From: Streptomyces spororaveus
GTDB taxonomy: Bacteria; Actinomycetota; Actinomycetes; Streptomycetales; Streptomycetaceae
Length of the DNA: 64,000 nucleotides
NCBI RefSeq assembly: GCF_016755875.1
Contig: NZ_BNED01000005.1
Span: 7,763,501-7,827,500, forward strand
Direction: 5' to 3'
Shown: positions 24,856 to 32,947 of the stretch, piece after piece
How positions within the stretch are numbered: position 1 is the first letter of the stretch
Layout: every line of letters begins with the position of its first letter
Position numbers and translations under genes: made by a program
The notes under the pieces: model-generated
Seen by the model: only the letters and a program-made list of their open reading frames with translations
Databases searched by the model: none
What the model was told of the DNA's origin: nothing

Positions 24856-24893
24856 CTAGGGTCTCGCCGGTCGGCAGGTGTTCCGTCCTCCGG

Positions 24894-25796
24894 TCAGCCG
24901 TGGTGCACGGCCTCCAGGACGGACCGTTCCTCCGCGGACAGGTGCAGAGCGCCGGCGGCCACGTTCGCCTCCAGGTGATCCGGGTCGCCCGTGCCGGGAA
25001 TGGCCAGAACATGCGGTCCGCGCGCTAGCGTCCACGCCAGCCGTACCTGCGCCGGGCTCGCGCCGTGCGCCCGGGCGACGGCGCGTACCTCCTCGTGCTC
25101 GGTGCCGCTCGCGCCCGCCTGCCGTCCGGTGCCGGCGATGGAGTAGAAGGGGACGAACGCGATGCCCTGTTCACCGCAGGCGCGCACGAACCCGTCGTGC
25201 TCGGGCCGTACCCCGATCCCGTACATGTTCTGCACGCAGACCACCGGCGCGATGGCCCGGGCCTCGGCGAGGTGCTCGGGGGTGACGTTGGAGATGCCGA
25301 GGTGGCGCACGAGGCCCGCGTCGCGGAGCTCGGCCAGTGCGCCGAACCGCTCGGCGATGGAAGCGGTCCCGACGATGCGCAGGTTCACCACGTCGAGGTG
25401 GTCCCGGCCGAGCTGGCGCAGGTTCTCCTCGACCTGGCCGCGCAGCAGCTCCGGGGTGGCGTGTTCGAGCCACTCCCCGGACGGGGCCCGGCCCGGTCCG
25501 ACCTTGGTGGTGATCACGAGGTCCTCCGGATAGGGGGCCAGCGCGGTGCGGATCAGCTCGTTGGCGGAGCGCAGCGGAGAGAAGTAGAACGCGGCGGTGT
25601 CGATGTGGTTCACCCCGAGCTCGACCGCCCGGCGCAGCACGCCGATCGCCTGGCCGCGGTCCCGGGGCACGGCGTCCTGCGCGAACGCCTCGCCGGTCTG
25701 CGGCAGGCGCATCGCGCCGAAGCCGATCCGGTTGACCCTCAGGTCGCCGAGGTCCCAGGTGCCCGCCGCGTCCGCGGTCGTCGTCTGTGAAGTCAT
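24894..25796 (-). CDS. Aldo/keto reductase
   Basis: A 300-residue NADPH-dependent TIM-barrel oxidoreductase. Seen: RIGFGAMRLPQTGEAF, GVNHIDTAAFYFSPLRSANELI (catalytic Asp and Tyr), LVITTKVGPGR (catalytic Lys), a Arg-Ile replacing the usual LHxP block (VVNLRIVGTASI), and GISNVTPEHL. The usual active-site His region is thus altered: NLRI instead of LHR. Divergent from an ArsR-type regulator across a 64-bp gap, implying local control. Substrate unknown. The IS481 element ends 34 bp beyond its stop and does not interrupt it. Confidence 0.9.
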   Translation of the reverse strand: MTSQTTTADAAGTWDLGDLRVNRIGFGAMRLPQTGEAFAQDAVPRDRGQAIGVLRRAVELGVNHIDTAAFYFSPLRSANELIRTALAPYPEDLVITTKVGPGRAPSGEWLEHATPELLRGQVEENLRQLGRDHLDVVNLRIVGTASIAERFGALAELRDAGLVRHLGISNVTPEHLAEARAIAPVVCVQNMYGIGVRPEHDGFVRACGEQGIAFVPFYSIAGTGRQAGASGTEHEEVRAVARAHGASPAQVRLAWTLARGPHVLAIPGTGDPDHLEANVAAGALHLSAEERSVLEAVHHG

Positions 25797-25860
25797 GCCC
25801 GGATGATCGCCAGCGGATAGGCTGGCAGGCCATTGATTAAGGCATGACTGAATCCTTGAG

Positions 25861-26865
25861 GTGGCCGTGCGCGCGGAGCTGGCGTTTTCCGTGAGCGATC
25901 TCGCGCAGACGCGGTTCGCGGTGTCGCCGATGTGGGAGGTCGGAACCAGCTACCGGCTGCTGGCCTCCGGGTCCGCGTCCCTCGTGCACCGGCCCTGGAC
26001 CGAGCAGGTGAGGCCGCGGCTGGCGGCCGCGGGCCTCGACCGCGGCCGACTGGCCGAACTGATCCCGCCCTCGGGGTACGTGCCGGACTTCCTCAACCCG
26101 GCTCCCACCGGGCCGGCTCCCTCCCTCGCGGAGGAACTGGCCGGAATCCGTGCCACCCCCGCCGCCCGGGTCCGCCGGGACCTCGACCGCCTGCGACAGG
26201 AGCAGGGCGGTCTCGGCCCGCGCACACGGAGCCTGCACGCCGACCCGCAGGCCCGCCTCGCCCGCGTCGCGGAGGAGATCGAGACCTACTGGGAGCTGGC
26301 CCTGGCGCCCTACTGGGCCCGGATCCGGGCGGTACTCGACGCCGATGTCTTCCACCGGGCCCGGCAGTCCGCCGAGCACGGCGCGGGCCGCCTCTTCAAC
26401 GACCTCCACCCCTCGGTGAGCTGGGGCGACGACGCGCTCCGGCTCTCCCGCCGGCATCGGCCCCTGTCCCGCGGCACGGCGGGTGCCGGGCTGCTGCTGA
26501 TCCCCTCGGTGTTCACCGGCCCGGTCCCCTTCACCCGGTCGGCGCCCCCGGACCCGCCGCAACTCGCCTATCCGGCGCGCGGCACCGGCTCGCTGTGGGA
26601 GCCGCGGCCCGCCGGCCGGACCGAGGCCCTGGCGGCCGTACTCGGCCGCTCCCGGACCCGGCTGCTGGCCGAACTGGAAACCCCGGCCTCCACCACCGAA
26701 CTGGCCCGCCGAACGGGGCTCTCGGCCGCCGGTGTGTCCCAGTACCTCACCGCGCTGCGCGCCGCGGGCCTGGTCAGCGCCCACCGGGCGGGCCGCTCCG
26801 TGCTCTACGCCCGGACCTCCGTCGCCGAGTCCCTCCTCGGCGGGGTCACGCCGCCCCGTCCTTGA
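25861..26865 (+). CDS. ArsR-type winged-helix regulator with large N-terminal domain
   Basis: A 334-residue protein. The first ~240 residues form an uncharacterised domain (LAFSVSDLAQTRFAVSPMWEVGTSYRLL, GETYWELALAPYWARIRAVLDADVFHRARQ-like segment, DLHPSVSWGDDALRL) found in the DUF5937-type regulators; the last 70 are an ArsR helix-turn-helix (SRTRLLAELETPASTTELARRTGLSAAGVSQYLTALRAAGLVSAHRAGRSVLYART). Start GTG at 25861 or 25867. It is divergent from the aldo/keto reductase, its likely target. Its last 20 bp overlap the convergent SHOCT gene. Confidence 0.85.
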   Translation: MAVRAELAFSVSDLAQTRFAVSPMWEVGTSYRLLASGSASLVHRPWTEQVRPRLAAAGLDRGRLAELIPPSGYVPDFLNPAPTGPAPSLAEELAGIRATPAARVRRDLDRLRQEQGGLGPRTRSLHADPQARLARVAEEIETYWELALAPYWARIRAVLDADVFHRARQSAEHGAGRLFNDLHPSVSWGDDALRLSRRHRPLSRGTAGAGLLLIPSVFTGPVPFTRSAPPDPPQLAYPARGTGSLWEPRPAGRTEALAAVLGRSRTRLLAELETPASTTELARRTGLSAAGVSQYLTALRAAGLVSAHRAGRSVLYARTSVAESLLGGVTPPRP

Positions 26866-27121
26866 GGGAACGGCCGAACTGCTCGTCCAGGACGGACAGC
26901 CGCCGCCAGTACTCGTCCTCGTCGATCTCCCCGGCGGCGAAACGCCGCCCGAGGATCGCGATCGGTGACCGCTCGCCGTACGCCGCCACCCCGCGGCGCC
27001 CGCGCCAGACGGTACGGCGCAGCACGGTGACGACACTGACGACGACCGCCGCCCAGATCAGCGGAAGGAACAGGATCCACGGGCCGGGCCCGTCGTAGGC
27101 GAGGGTGGTGAAGGTGTCCAT
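26846..27121 (-). CDS. Small membrane protein with SHOCT domain
   Basis: A 91-residue protein. One transmembrane helix near the N-terminus (PWILFLPLIWAAVVVSVVTVL) is followed by a basic stretch (RRTVWRGRRG) and a C-terminal SHOCT motif (SPIAILGRRFAAGEIDEDEYWRRLSVLDEQF). SHOCT peptides are helix-turn-helix-like oligomerisation tails of unknown role. The ATG at 27121 is preceded by GAGGAGATG. Very common in Streptomyces. Confidence 0.88.
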   Translation of the reverse strand: MDTFTTLAYDGPGPWILFLPLIWAAVVVSVVTVLRRTVWRGRRGVAAYGERSPIAILGRRFAAGEIDEDEYWRRLSVLDEQFGRSLKDGAA

Positions 27122-27423
27122 CTCGATTCATCTCCTCGGAAGCACGGACGTTTCGTCTCACTCCGAGACTCCTCGGAAAGGCCCCTCCGGTCGTCGTACG
27201 GCCGGCTGCACCCCGGGTACTTCCACGGGAGTACGGACCGGGAGGCCCGGCCGTCCGAGCCGGTACGGGCGGGACAGTGGTGGGCGATCGGGACATTAGG
27301 CGCAATCCCCCGTTCCCCGTACGCCATCGCGCACGCTCGGTAGCGTCTGGATCACAAGCCGTCCGGTGTCGCCGGGAAGGGTGCACCGTACGGAGTCCGC
27401 AGCAGGCAAGGGAGCGAATACCG
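27122..27423. other. Intergenic region without a supported gene
   Basis: This 302-bp stretch separates the divergent SHOCT and roadblock-like genes. The short dyad GTACT-TCCACGGG-AGTAC is the only structure noticed (near 27219-27236). TAGCGT near 27341 may be the -10 of the roadblock gene, but no matching -35 was found. Possible coding frames here lack normal composition. Confidence 0.5.
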
Positions 27424-27798
27424 ATGGCGAACGTTGAGGTCTCCTTGAAGGAGACGATGACCTCGATCGAGGGTGCGATGGGAGCCGCCCTGGTGGACTA
27501 CACCAGCGGTATGGCGCTGGGGACCCTCGGCGGCGGCAAGGAGCTCGACCTGACGGTCGCCGCCGCGGGCAACACGGATGTGATCCGCGCGAAGGTCCGC
27601 ACGATGGAGATGCTGGGCCTGAAGGACGAGATCGAGGACGTCCTGATCACCCTCGGCGGTCAGTACCACCTGATCCGGCTCCTCAAGGGCCGGGGGCACG
27701 GCGGCCTCTTCCTGTACCTCGTACTGGACAAGGGACAGTCCAACCTGGCCATGGCCCGCCACCAGCTCAAGCGGATCGAGGCTGCTCTGGAGCTCTGA
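27424..27798 (+). CDS. Roadblock/LC7-like protein
   Basis: A 124-residue protein with a profilin-like roadblock fold: TSIEGAMGAALVDYTSGMALGTLGGGKELDLTVAAAGNTDVIRAKVRTMEMLG, then EDVLITLGGQYHLIRLLKGRGHGGLFLYLVLDKGQSNLAMARHQLKRIEAALEL. In actinomycetes, roadblock proteins often serve as partners or regulators of small GTPases in conservon operons, but none is adjacent here. ATG at 27424 follows AGGGAGCGA. Likely a single gene. Confidence 0.82.
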   Translation: MANVEVSLKETMTSIEGAMGAALVDYTSGMALGTLGGGKELDLTVAAAGNTDVIRAKVRTMEMLGLKDEIEDVLITLGGQYHLIRLLKGRGHGGLFLYLVLDKGQSNLAMARHQLKRIEAALEL

Positions 27799-27832
27799 CG
27801 CGGGTATTTCCGCGCCCACGCATGCCCATGAG

Positions 27833-27848
27833 TTGAAGAATTCTTCAA
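27833..27848. promoter_or_regulatory. Perfect palindrome, candidate ArsR operator
   Basis: TTGAAGAATTCTTCAA is a 16-bp perfect palindrome in an AT-rich patch 126 bp before the ArsR start. Size and TTGAA/TTCAA ends fit ArsR/SmtB operators. It is the only strong dyad between the roadblock-like gene and the ArsR gene. Confidence 0.6.
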
Positions 27849-27974
27849 TCCGGCACATCTGAAACAGGTAATCGCCGGGCGTGCGTGGGCCCGTCCGTAT
27901 GAATGTATGGGTGGTCGGCCGACCGGAAGCCCCGCGCCCCCCAGGCAAGGTTTGAAGCAACAGCAGGAGCACTC

Positions 27975-28346
27975 ATGGGCATGCAGGTACCCCTCTACCA
28001 GGCGAAAGCCGAGTTCTTCCGCATGCTCGGACACCCCGTCCGCATCCGCGTGTTGGAACTCCTGCAGAACGGCCCCGTACCGGTACGCGACCTCCTCGCC
28101 GCGATCGATGTCGAGGCGTCGAACCTTTCCCAGCAGTTGGCGGTCCTGCGCCGGTCCGGCATCGTCGTGTCCATCCGGGACGGAGCGACCGTCAGTTACG
28201 CCCTCGCCGGCGGCGACGTGGCCGACCTCCTGCGCGCCGCGCGCCGCATCCTGACCGAACTGCTGACAGGTCAGAGCGAGCTCCTGGCCGAACTGCAGCA
28301 ACTGGGACCGCAGACGGACCGCACGGACCGGGTCGCCGGCCGCTGA
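27975..28346 (+). CDS. ArsR-family transcriptional regulator
   Basis: A 123-residue winged helix protein: YQAKAEFFRMLGHPVRIRVLELLQNGPVPVRDLLAAIDVEASNLSQQLAVLRRSGIVVSIRDGATVSYALAGGDVADLLRAARRILTELL. No Cys residue is present, so it does not sense metals by a Cys cluster. ATG at 27975 follows AGGAG. In other streptomycetes close relatives sit beside SulP-type transporters; here none is seen. Auto-control through the palindrome at 27833-27848 is likely. Confidence 0.9.
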   Translation: MGMQVPLYQAKAEFFRMLGHPVRIRVLELLQNGPVPVRDLLAAIDVEASNLSQQLAVLRRSGIVVSIRDGATVSYALAGGDVADLLRAARRILTELLTGQSELLAELQQLGPQTDRTDRVAGR

Positions 28347-28370
28347 CCGCCCCTTGGGCGTCGGGCGGCG

Positions 28371-28736
28371 TCAGGTCGCGATGCCGGTGACGGCCTCGAC
28401 GCCGTACGTCCGGGCGTAGCCGTTCTCGGTGCCGACGAGGAGGTCGACGACCTGGAAGTAGCGGTCCCAGAAAGGGGTTTCGCGCAGCGCGTCGACGAGA
28501 CGCTGGTAGGCGTCGTGGTCGTCGGCTTCCCAGACCCAGACGTCGGTGACGCGGGTGGAGTAGAACTCCGTGTCGTAGAAGCGTGAGCGGACGCCGGTGG
28601 TCCTGGCCCTGATCGCGGGGACGACCCGGGTGACGAAGGCGTCCATGCGTTCCTGCGGGGTCATGGCGAGCCACTCGGGCATGGTCTTGATCAGCATGAA
28701 CGCCGTGACCGGCGCCGTGGTCCTCTCAGTGGCCAT
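28371..28736 (-). CDS. Darcynin-family protein
   Basis: A 121-residue protein matching the darcynin family: [98 protein letters not shown]. It is a small dimeric ferredoxin-like fold with unknown activity. Its start overlaps the end of the NmrA-type gene by 11 bp, so the two are translated from one message, likely under the divergent LysR regulator. Confidence 0.82.
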   Translation of the reverse strand: MATERTTAPVTAFMLIKTMPEWLAMTPQERMDAFVTRVVPAIRARTTGVRSRFYDTEFYSTRVTDVWVWEADDHDAYQRLVDALRETPFWDRYFQVVDLLVGTENGYARTYGVEAVTGIAT

Positions 28737-29646
28737 GACGGGTGCCTTCCGAGAGGACCGCGGGCGCCAGGGTCCGGGCGCACCACTGGCGGAAGGTGGT
28801 GGGAGAGCTGGTGGCCGGGGTGCGGGTGACGCCCGCGTCGAGGCCCTCGTTCTTGGCTCTCTTCATGTCGACGACACCCTGGGCGAACTCCTCGTCGAGA
28901 CCGTAGGAGAGGAGGCCGGCGTACAACTCGTCGAGCGGTTGGCGTTCGTAGCGGACGGGGCGGCCCAATTGTCCGGTCATGATGCGGGCCAGGTCGTCGG
29001 GGGACAGGTCCTCGGGTCCGAGGACGGGCACGCTGTCGCTGCCGGACCAGGAGCGGCTCAGCAGCAGGCCGGCGGCGACCGCCGCGAGGTCGGCGACGGC
29101 CACGCGGGGAGCCTTGAGGCCCGCGTCGACGGCATCGGTGAAGACGCCCGTCTCCCGGATCGCGTCCGCGTCCTCCAGAAGGTTCTCGAAGAAGGACGGG
29201 CAGGCCAGCGCGCGATAGGCCACGCCGGTGGCGGCGATGAGGTCGTCCATGGCGAGGGAAGCGGTGACGAGCCCGGCGCGGTGGGCGCCCGGTGTGCCGC
29301 GGCCGAGCGCGGAGACACCGACGACATGGCCGATGCCGTGGGCGACGAAGGCCTTCGCGGCGGGCCGGGTGAAGCCGAGGTAGGCGTCCTCGGGGGTACG
29401 CGACGGGTCCGGGGGAACGAGCCAGAACACGGCGTCGGCGCCCTCGCACGCACGGTCGAGGACCTCGGCGTCGCCGTGCGAGCCGGTGATCACCTCGACG
29501 CGGTCGCTGTCGCGCACCGCGTCGGGCAGCCGTGCGGGGTCACGTACGACCACACGCAGCTCCTCGGCGTGGGCGGGGGCGGATTCCAGGAGCAGGGACA
29601 GCAGGTGGCTGCCGATGTTCCCGGTGGGAGCGGTGATGACGATCAT
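28726..29646 (-). CDS. NmrA-like NAD(P)-binding reductase
   Basis: A 306-residue atypical short-chain dehydrogenase. The dinucleotide-binding start is [21 protein letters not shown] (GxxGxxG in TGNIGSH), then [32 protein letters not shown] and [15 protein letters not shown] at 29646 is chosen over an upstream one because it begins the Rossmann strand directly and has GAGGTTCC before it. The catalytic Tyr of classical SDRs is not in the usual place, as in the NmrA group of redox sensors. Co-transcribed with darcynin. Confidence 0.88.
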   Translation of the reverse strand: MIVITAPTGNIGSHLLSLLLESAPAHAEELRVVVRDPARLPDAVRDSDRVEVITGSHGDAEVLDRACEGADAVFWLVPPDPSRTPEDAYLGFTRPAAKAFVAHGIGHVVGVSALGRGTPGAHRAGLVTASLAMDDLIAATGVAYRALACPSFFENLLEDADAIRETGVFTDAVDAGLKAPRVAVADLAAVAAGLLLSRSWSGSDSVPVLGPEDLSPDDLARIMTGQLGRPVRYERQPLDELYAGLLSYGLDEEFAQGVVDMKRAKNEGLDAGVTRTPATSSPTTFRQWCARTLAPAVLSEGTRHGH

Positions 29647-29759
29647 TGGAACCTCGTGGGTCGTGCCGGATCGGGACGACCCCCATCCTGTGGAGAGCCC
29701 GGGTGTTGCCACAATGGGAACGTGAGCACAGGATCATTGCCTGAAATGGAATAACGCCT

Positions 29760-30707
29760 ATGAGCAGCAGTGCAGAGCCGGTCATCGATGCCAATCTCGC
29801 CGTCGCGCTGGACGCTCTGCTGACGGAGCAGAGCGTCACGCGGGCCGCTGCCCGCCTGCACACGTCGCCGGCCGCCATGAGCCGCACCCTCGCCCGGCTG
29901 CGCCGCATCCTCCAGGACCCGCTGCTGGTCCGCGCCGGCCAGAGCATGGTCCCCACTCCGCGCGCCCAGGCGCTGCGCGAGGAGACGGCCGCGGTGGTGC
30001 GCCGCCTGGGAGCGCTGCTGGCCCCCGGTGCGGGCGTCGACCCCGCCGTCCTGCGCAGCACCTTCACCCTCCAGGCGGCCGACCTGGTCGGCGCGGCGCT
30101 GGCCCCGGGGATGGTCCGGCTGGCCCGGCAGGAGGCGCCGGGGATCTCCTTGCGGTTCCGGGACGAGGAACTGGAAGCCGGATCGGCCCTGCGCGACGGC
30201 CGGATCGACCTGGAGATCGGGTCCATCGACCACGTGGACCCCGAGACGCTGATGGAAGAGCTGGTCACCCTGCGGATGGCGGCGGCCGTCCGGCCCGGCC
30301 ACCCGCTGACCGAAGGGACCCTGACCCCGGAGCGGCTGGCCGCCGCCGATCATGTGGTGGTGAGCCGCCGTGGACGGTTCACGGGTCCCCTGGACGCCGC
30401 TCTGGCCGAGCGGAACCTCCGTCGGCGCGTCGCGGTCGTCCTCCCCGGCCATCTGGCCGCGATGACGCTCGCCGCCGGCAGCGACACCGTCTGCCTCGTG
30501 CCCACCGCACCCCCCGGTGGCGATCCCTCACCGCTCTCCGACGCCGCCACCGCCCTGGGCCTCCGCCTCCTCGACATCCCCCTGTCCCTGCCGCCACTGA
30601 CCATCGGCATGGCATGGCACCCCCGCCACGCCGCCGACGGAGGCCACCACTGGCTCCGCGACGCCGTGCGCCGCACCCTCGGCACCCCCGGCGGGCCGGC
30701 TGCCTGA
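29760..30707 (+). CDS. LysR-family transcriptional regulator
   Basis: A 315-residue regulator. N-terminal helix-turn-helix: DANLAVALDALLTEQSVTRAAARLHTSPAAMSRTLARLRRILQDPLLVRAGQSMVPTPRA. The periplasmic-binding-like ligand domain follows from residue ~95. It is divergent from the NmrA-darcynin pair with a 113-bp gap, the classic layout for a LysR activator of the neighbouring operon. The gap has CAATG at 29712 and CATTG at 29735 as weak dyad halves. Confidence 0.92.
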   Translation: MSSSAEPVIDANLAVALDALLTEQSVTRAAARLHTSPAAMSRTLARLRRILQDPLLVRAGQSMVPTPRAQALREETAAVVRRLGALLAPGAGVDPAVLRSTFTLQAADLVGAALAPGMVRLARQEAPGISLRFRDEELEAGSALRDGRIDLEIGSIDHVDPETLMEELVTLRMAAAVRPGHPLTEGTLTPERLAAADHVVVSRRGRFTGPLDAALAERNLRRRVAVVLPGHLAAMTLAAGSDTVCLVPTAPPGGDPSPLSDAATALGLRLLDIPLSLPPLTIGMAWHPRHAADGGHHWLRDAVRRTLGTPGGPAA

Positions 30708-30776
30708 CGCGGGACGGCGTCCCCCGGGGGCTTCGGCCCGGAGAGCGCCTCCCGGGACGGCGGCCCGGACGCTGCC

Positions 30777-31442
30777 TCAGCTGAGCCAGCCGGGGCGGAC
30801 CAGGCCGGATTCGTAGGCCAGGACGACCAGTTGGGCGCGGTCGCGGGCGCCCAGCTTGACCATGGCGCGGCTGACGTGCGTCTTCGCGGTGAGCGGGCTG
30901 ACGACCAGGCGGCGGGCGATCTCCTCATTGGACAGGCCCATGCCCACCAGGGCCATCACCTCGCGTTCGCGATCGGTGAGCCGGCCCAGCCCGGCCGTCG
31001 CGGCGGGCTGCTTCGACCGGGCCGCGAACTCCGCGATCAGGCGGCGGGTGACGCCGGGGGACAGCAGGGCGTCGCCCGCGACCACCGCCCGGACCGCGCG
31101 CAGCAGTTCCTCCGGCTCGGTGTCCTTGACCAGGAATCCGGAGGCGCCCGACCGGATCGCCTCGAAGACGTACTCGTCGAGCTCGAAGGTGGTGAGCATG
31201 ACCACCCGGACGGCGGCCAGGGAGCCGTCCTCGCCGATCCGGCGGGTCGCGGCGAGTCCGTCCAGCACCGGCATCCGGATGTCCATCAGCACGACGTCGG
31301 GACGCAGCTCCCGGACCAGCCGTACGGCCTCGTCGCCGTCGGCGGCCTCGCCCGCCACCTCGATGTCCGGCTGGGCGTCGAGCAGCGCCCGGAACCCGGC
31401 CCGGACGAGCAGTTGGTCGTCGGCGAGCAGTACGCGGATCAC
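30777..31442 (-). CDS. NarL/LuxR-type response regulator
   Basis: A 221-residue response regulator. Receiver domain begins IRVLLADDQLLVRAGFRALL with phospho-acceptor Asp54 in DVVLMDIRMPVLDG and the conserved Lys in FLVKDTEPEELL. A LuxR helix-turn-helix follows (LGRLTDREREVMALVGMGLSNEEIARRLVVSPLTAKTHVSRAMVKLGARDRAQLVVLAYESGLVRPGW). The start overlaps the upstream kinase stop by four bases, so the pair is co-translated. Targets are unknown. Confidence 0.95.
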   Translation of the reverse strand: MIRVLLADDQLLVRAGFRALLDAQPDIEVAGEAADGDEAVRLVRELRPDVVLMDIRMPVLDGLAATRRIGEDGSLAAVRVVMLTTFELDEYVFEAIRSGASGFLVKDTEPEELLRAVRAVVAGDALLSPGVTRRLIAEFAARSKQPAATAGLGRLTDREREVMALVGMGLSNEEIARRLVVSPLTAKTHVSRAMVKLGARDRAQLVVLAYESGLVRPGWLS

Positions 31443-32644
31443 CGTTCCTCCTTCGACGCGCCGGCCCGGAGCGGGAGTACGGCGATCACCCCGAAGCCGC
31501 CTTCCGGCCGCGGGCCGGTCTCGACCGTGCCGCCCAGCGCCGCGGCCCGCTCGCGCATCCCGACGAGCCCGTTGCCGCTGCCGCCCTGGGCGCCGCCCGT
31601 GGCCGGGCCGTCGTCGTCCACCCGCAGCTCCAGGGCGTCCCGCTGCCAGGTGAGGCGGATCCGGGCGGTGCGCGACCCGGAGTGGCGCATCACATTGGTC
31701 AACGCCTCCTGGAGGATGCGGAAGGCGGCGAGACCCACGCCGGGGGGCAGCGTCCTGGCCTTCCCCTCGGCCGAGACGTCCACGGTCAGCCCGGCCGCCG
31801 CGGCCTGCTCCACGAGCTCGGGGAGGCGGTCCAGACCGGGCGCGGGGGAGCGCGGAGCCTCACCGGGGGAGCGCAGGGTATCGAGGACCTGCCGGACCTC
31901 GCCCAATGCCTCCTTGCTCGCCGCCTTGATGGTGGCGAGCGCCGTACGTGCCTGCTCGGGATCGGAGTCGAGCAGGGCCAGCCCGACCCCCGCCTGGACA
32001 TTGATCACCGAGATGCTGTGGGCGAGGACGTCGTGCAGTTCCCGTGCGATCCGCAGCCGCTCCTCGTCCACCCGGCGTCTCTCGGCCGCGGCCCGCTCGG
32101 CCCGTTCCCGTCCCCACTGCTCCCGGCGTACGCGCACCAACTCCGCGACGGCGAGCACCGCGAGCACCCATGCGGTGACACCCACCTCCTGCGCCCAGGG
32201 CGTCGGGCCGTCCCCGGCGGGCGGGAGCCACCGGTAGAGCCAGTGCCCGATGAGCAGGTGCCCGGCCCAGAACAGTCCGACGGCACCCCACGCGGCCCGG
32301 CGGTGCCCGGCGACGACCGCGGCGAAGCAGGCCAGGGCCAGACTGAGGAACACCGGGCCGTAGGGGTACCCGGCACCCACATAGACCAGGGTGACGGCGC
32401 CGACCCCGTACGCCACGGCCACCGGATGCCGGTGCCGCACCACGAGGAGAACGGGCCCGATCAGCAGCAGGAGCCGGGCGAAGCCGTCCAGAGGCACCCG
32501 CCCGCTCTGCGCGTGAGCGGCCCACCCCGCGCCGATCTGCGCGAAGACGGCGACGAGCAGCGCCGAGCGCCAGGCCGGGCCCCGCCCGGACCGCTCCATC
32601 CATCGCCGCCACGGGGGACCCGGGCGTTCGCGCAGCTCATCCAT
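31439..32644 (-). CDS. Sensor histidine kinase, NarL/DesK type
   Basis: A 401-residue kinase. Six or so hydrophobic helices fill residues 25-170 without a large extracellular loop, suggesting sensing in the membrane. Phospho-acceptor His204 lies in ARELHDVLAHSISVINVQAG (HisKA_3). The ATPase part has EALTNVMRHSGSRTARI (N box), LELRVDDDGPA (G1) and GSGNGLVGMRERAAALGGTVETG (G2). No ribosome site is visible, but TAGCGT ends six bases before the ATG, so a leaderless message is likely. Partner of the overlapping response regulator. Confidence 0.94.
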   Translation of the reverse strand: MDELRERPGPPWRRWMERSGRGPAWRSALLVAVFAQIGAGWAAHAQSGRVPLDGFARLLLLIGPVLLVVRHRHPVAVAYGVGAVTLVYVGAGYPYGPVFLSLALACFAAVVAGHRRAAWGAVGLFWAGHLLIGHWLYRWLPPAGDGPTPWAQEVGVTAWVLAVLAVAELVRVRREQWGRERAERAAAERRRVDEERLRIARELHDVLAHSISVINVQAGVGLALLDSDPEQARTALATIKAASKEALGEVRQVLDTLRSPGEAPRSPAPGLDRLPELVEQAAAAGLTVDVSAEGKARTLPPGVGLAAFRILQEALTNVMRHSGSRTARIRLTWQRDALELRVDDDGPATGGAQGGSGNGLVGMRERAAALGGTVETGPRPEGGFGVIAVLPLRAGASKEER

Positions 32645-32947
32645 ACAGCCACGCTAGACGGCGTCCGCCGTCACCCGCGTCACCCCTGCGTAGCGTTTCA
32701 GGCGTACTCCCCACGTAGTACCCGAACCCGACTTTCCGGTCCCGCGGGCCACGGCCGGACCGGTGGCGAGGTCTGACCGGCACCTGGTGGTGGAGGCGGC
32801 CGGATCAGGCTAGGTTGCACGGAACCGGAGGCCGTCGTGGACGTCCGCCCCCGGCACCCGCGGGTTGCCCCACTGCCGTAAATTGTCCAACGGTCCGGCG
32901 GGTAAGGTCGGGCAAAAGGTACGAGTTGGGGCAGGTGTGGGCAGGAC
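32645..32947. promoter_or_regulatory. Intergenic promoter region
   Basis: This 303-bp gap between the divergent kinase and the beta-propeller-like gene has no supported coding frame. On the kinase side TAGCGT ends six bases before the ATG. On the other side TTGTCC (32883-32888) and TAAGGT (32903-32908) resemble -35 and -10 hexamers but are only 14 bp apart. A GGGGCAGG stretch (32928-32935) ends 12 bp before the ATG at 32948. Confidence 0.35.

Noticed and set aside
23347..24893. Gene inactivation by the IS481 element
   Set aside because: The upstream small gene ends at its own TAG and the downstream reductase is complete, so no gene is broken.
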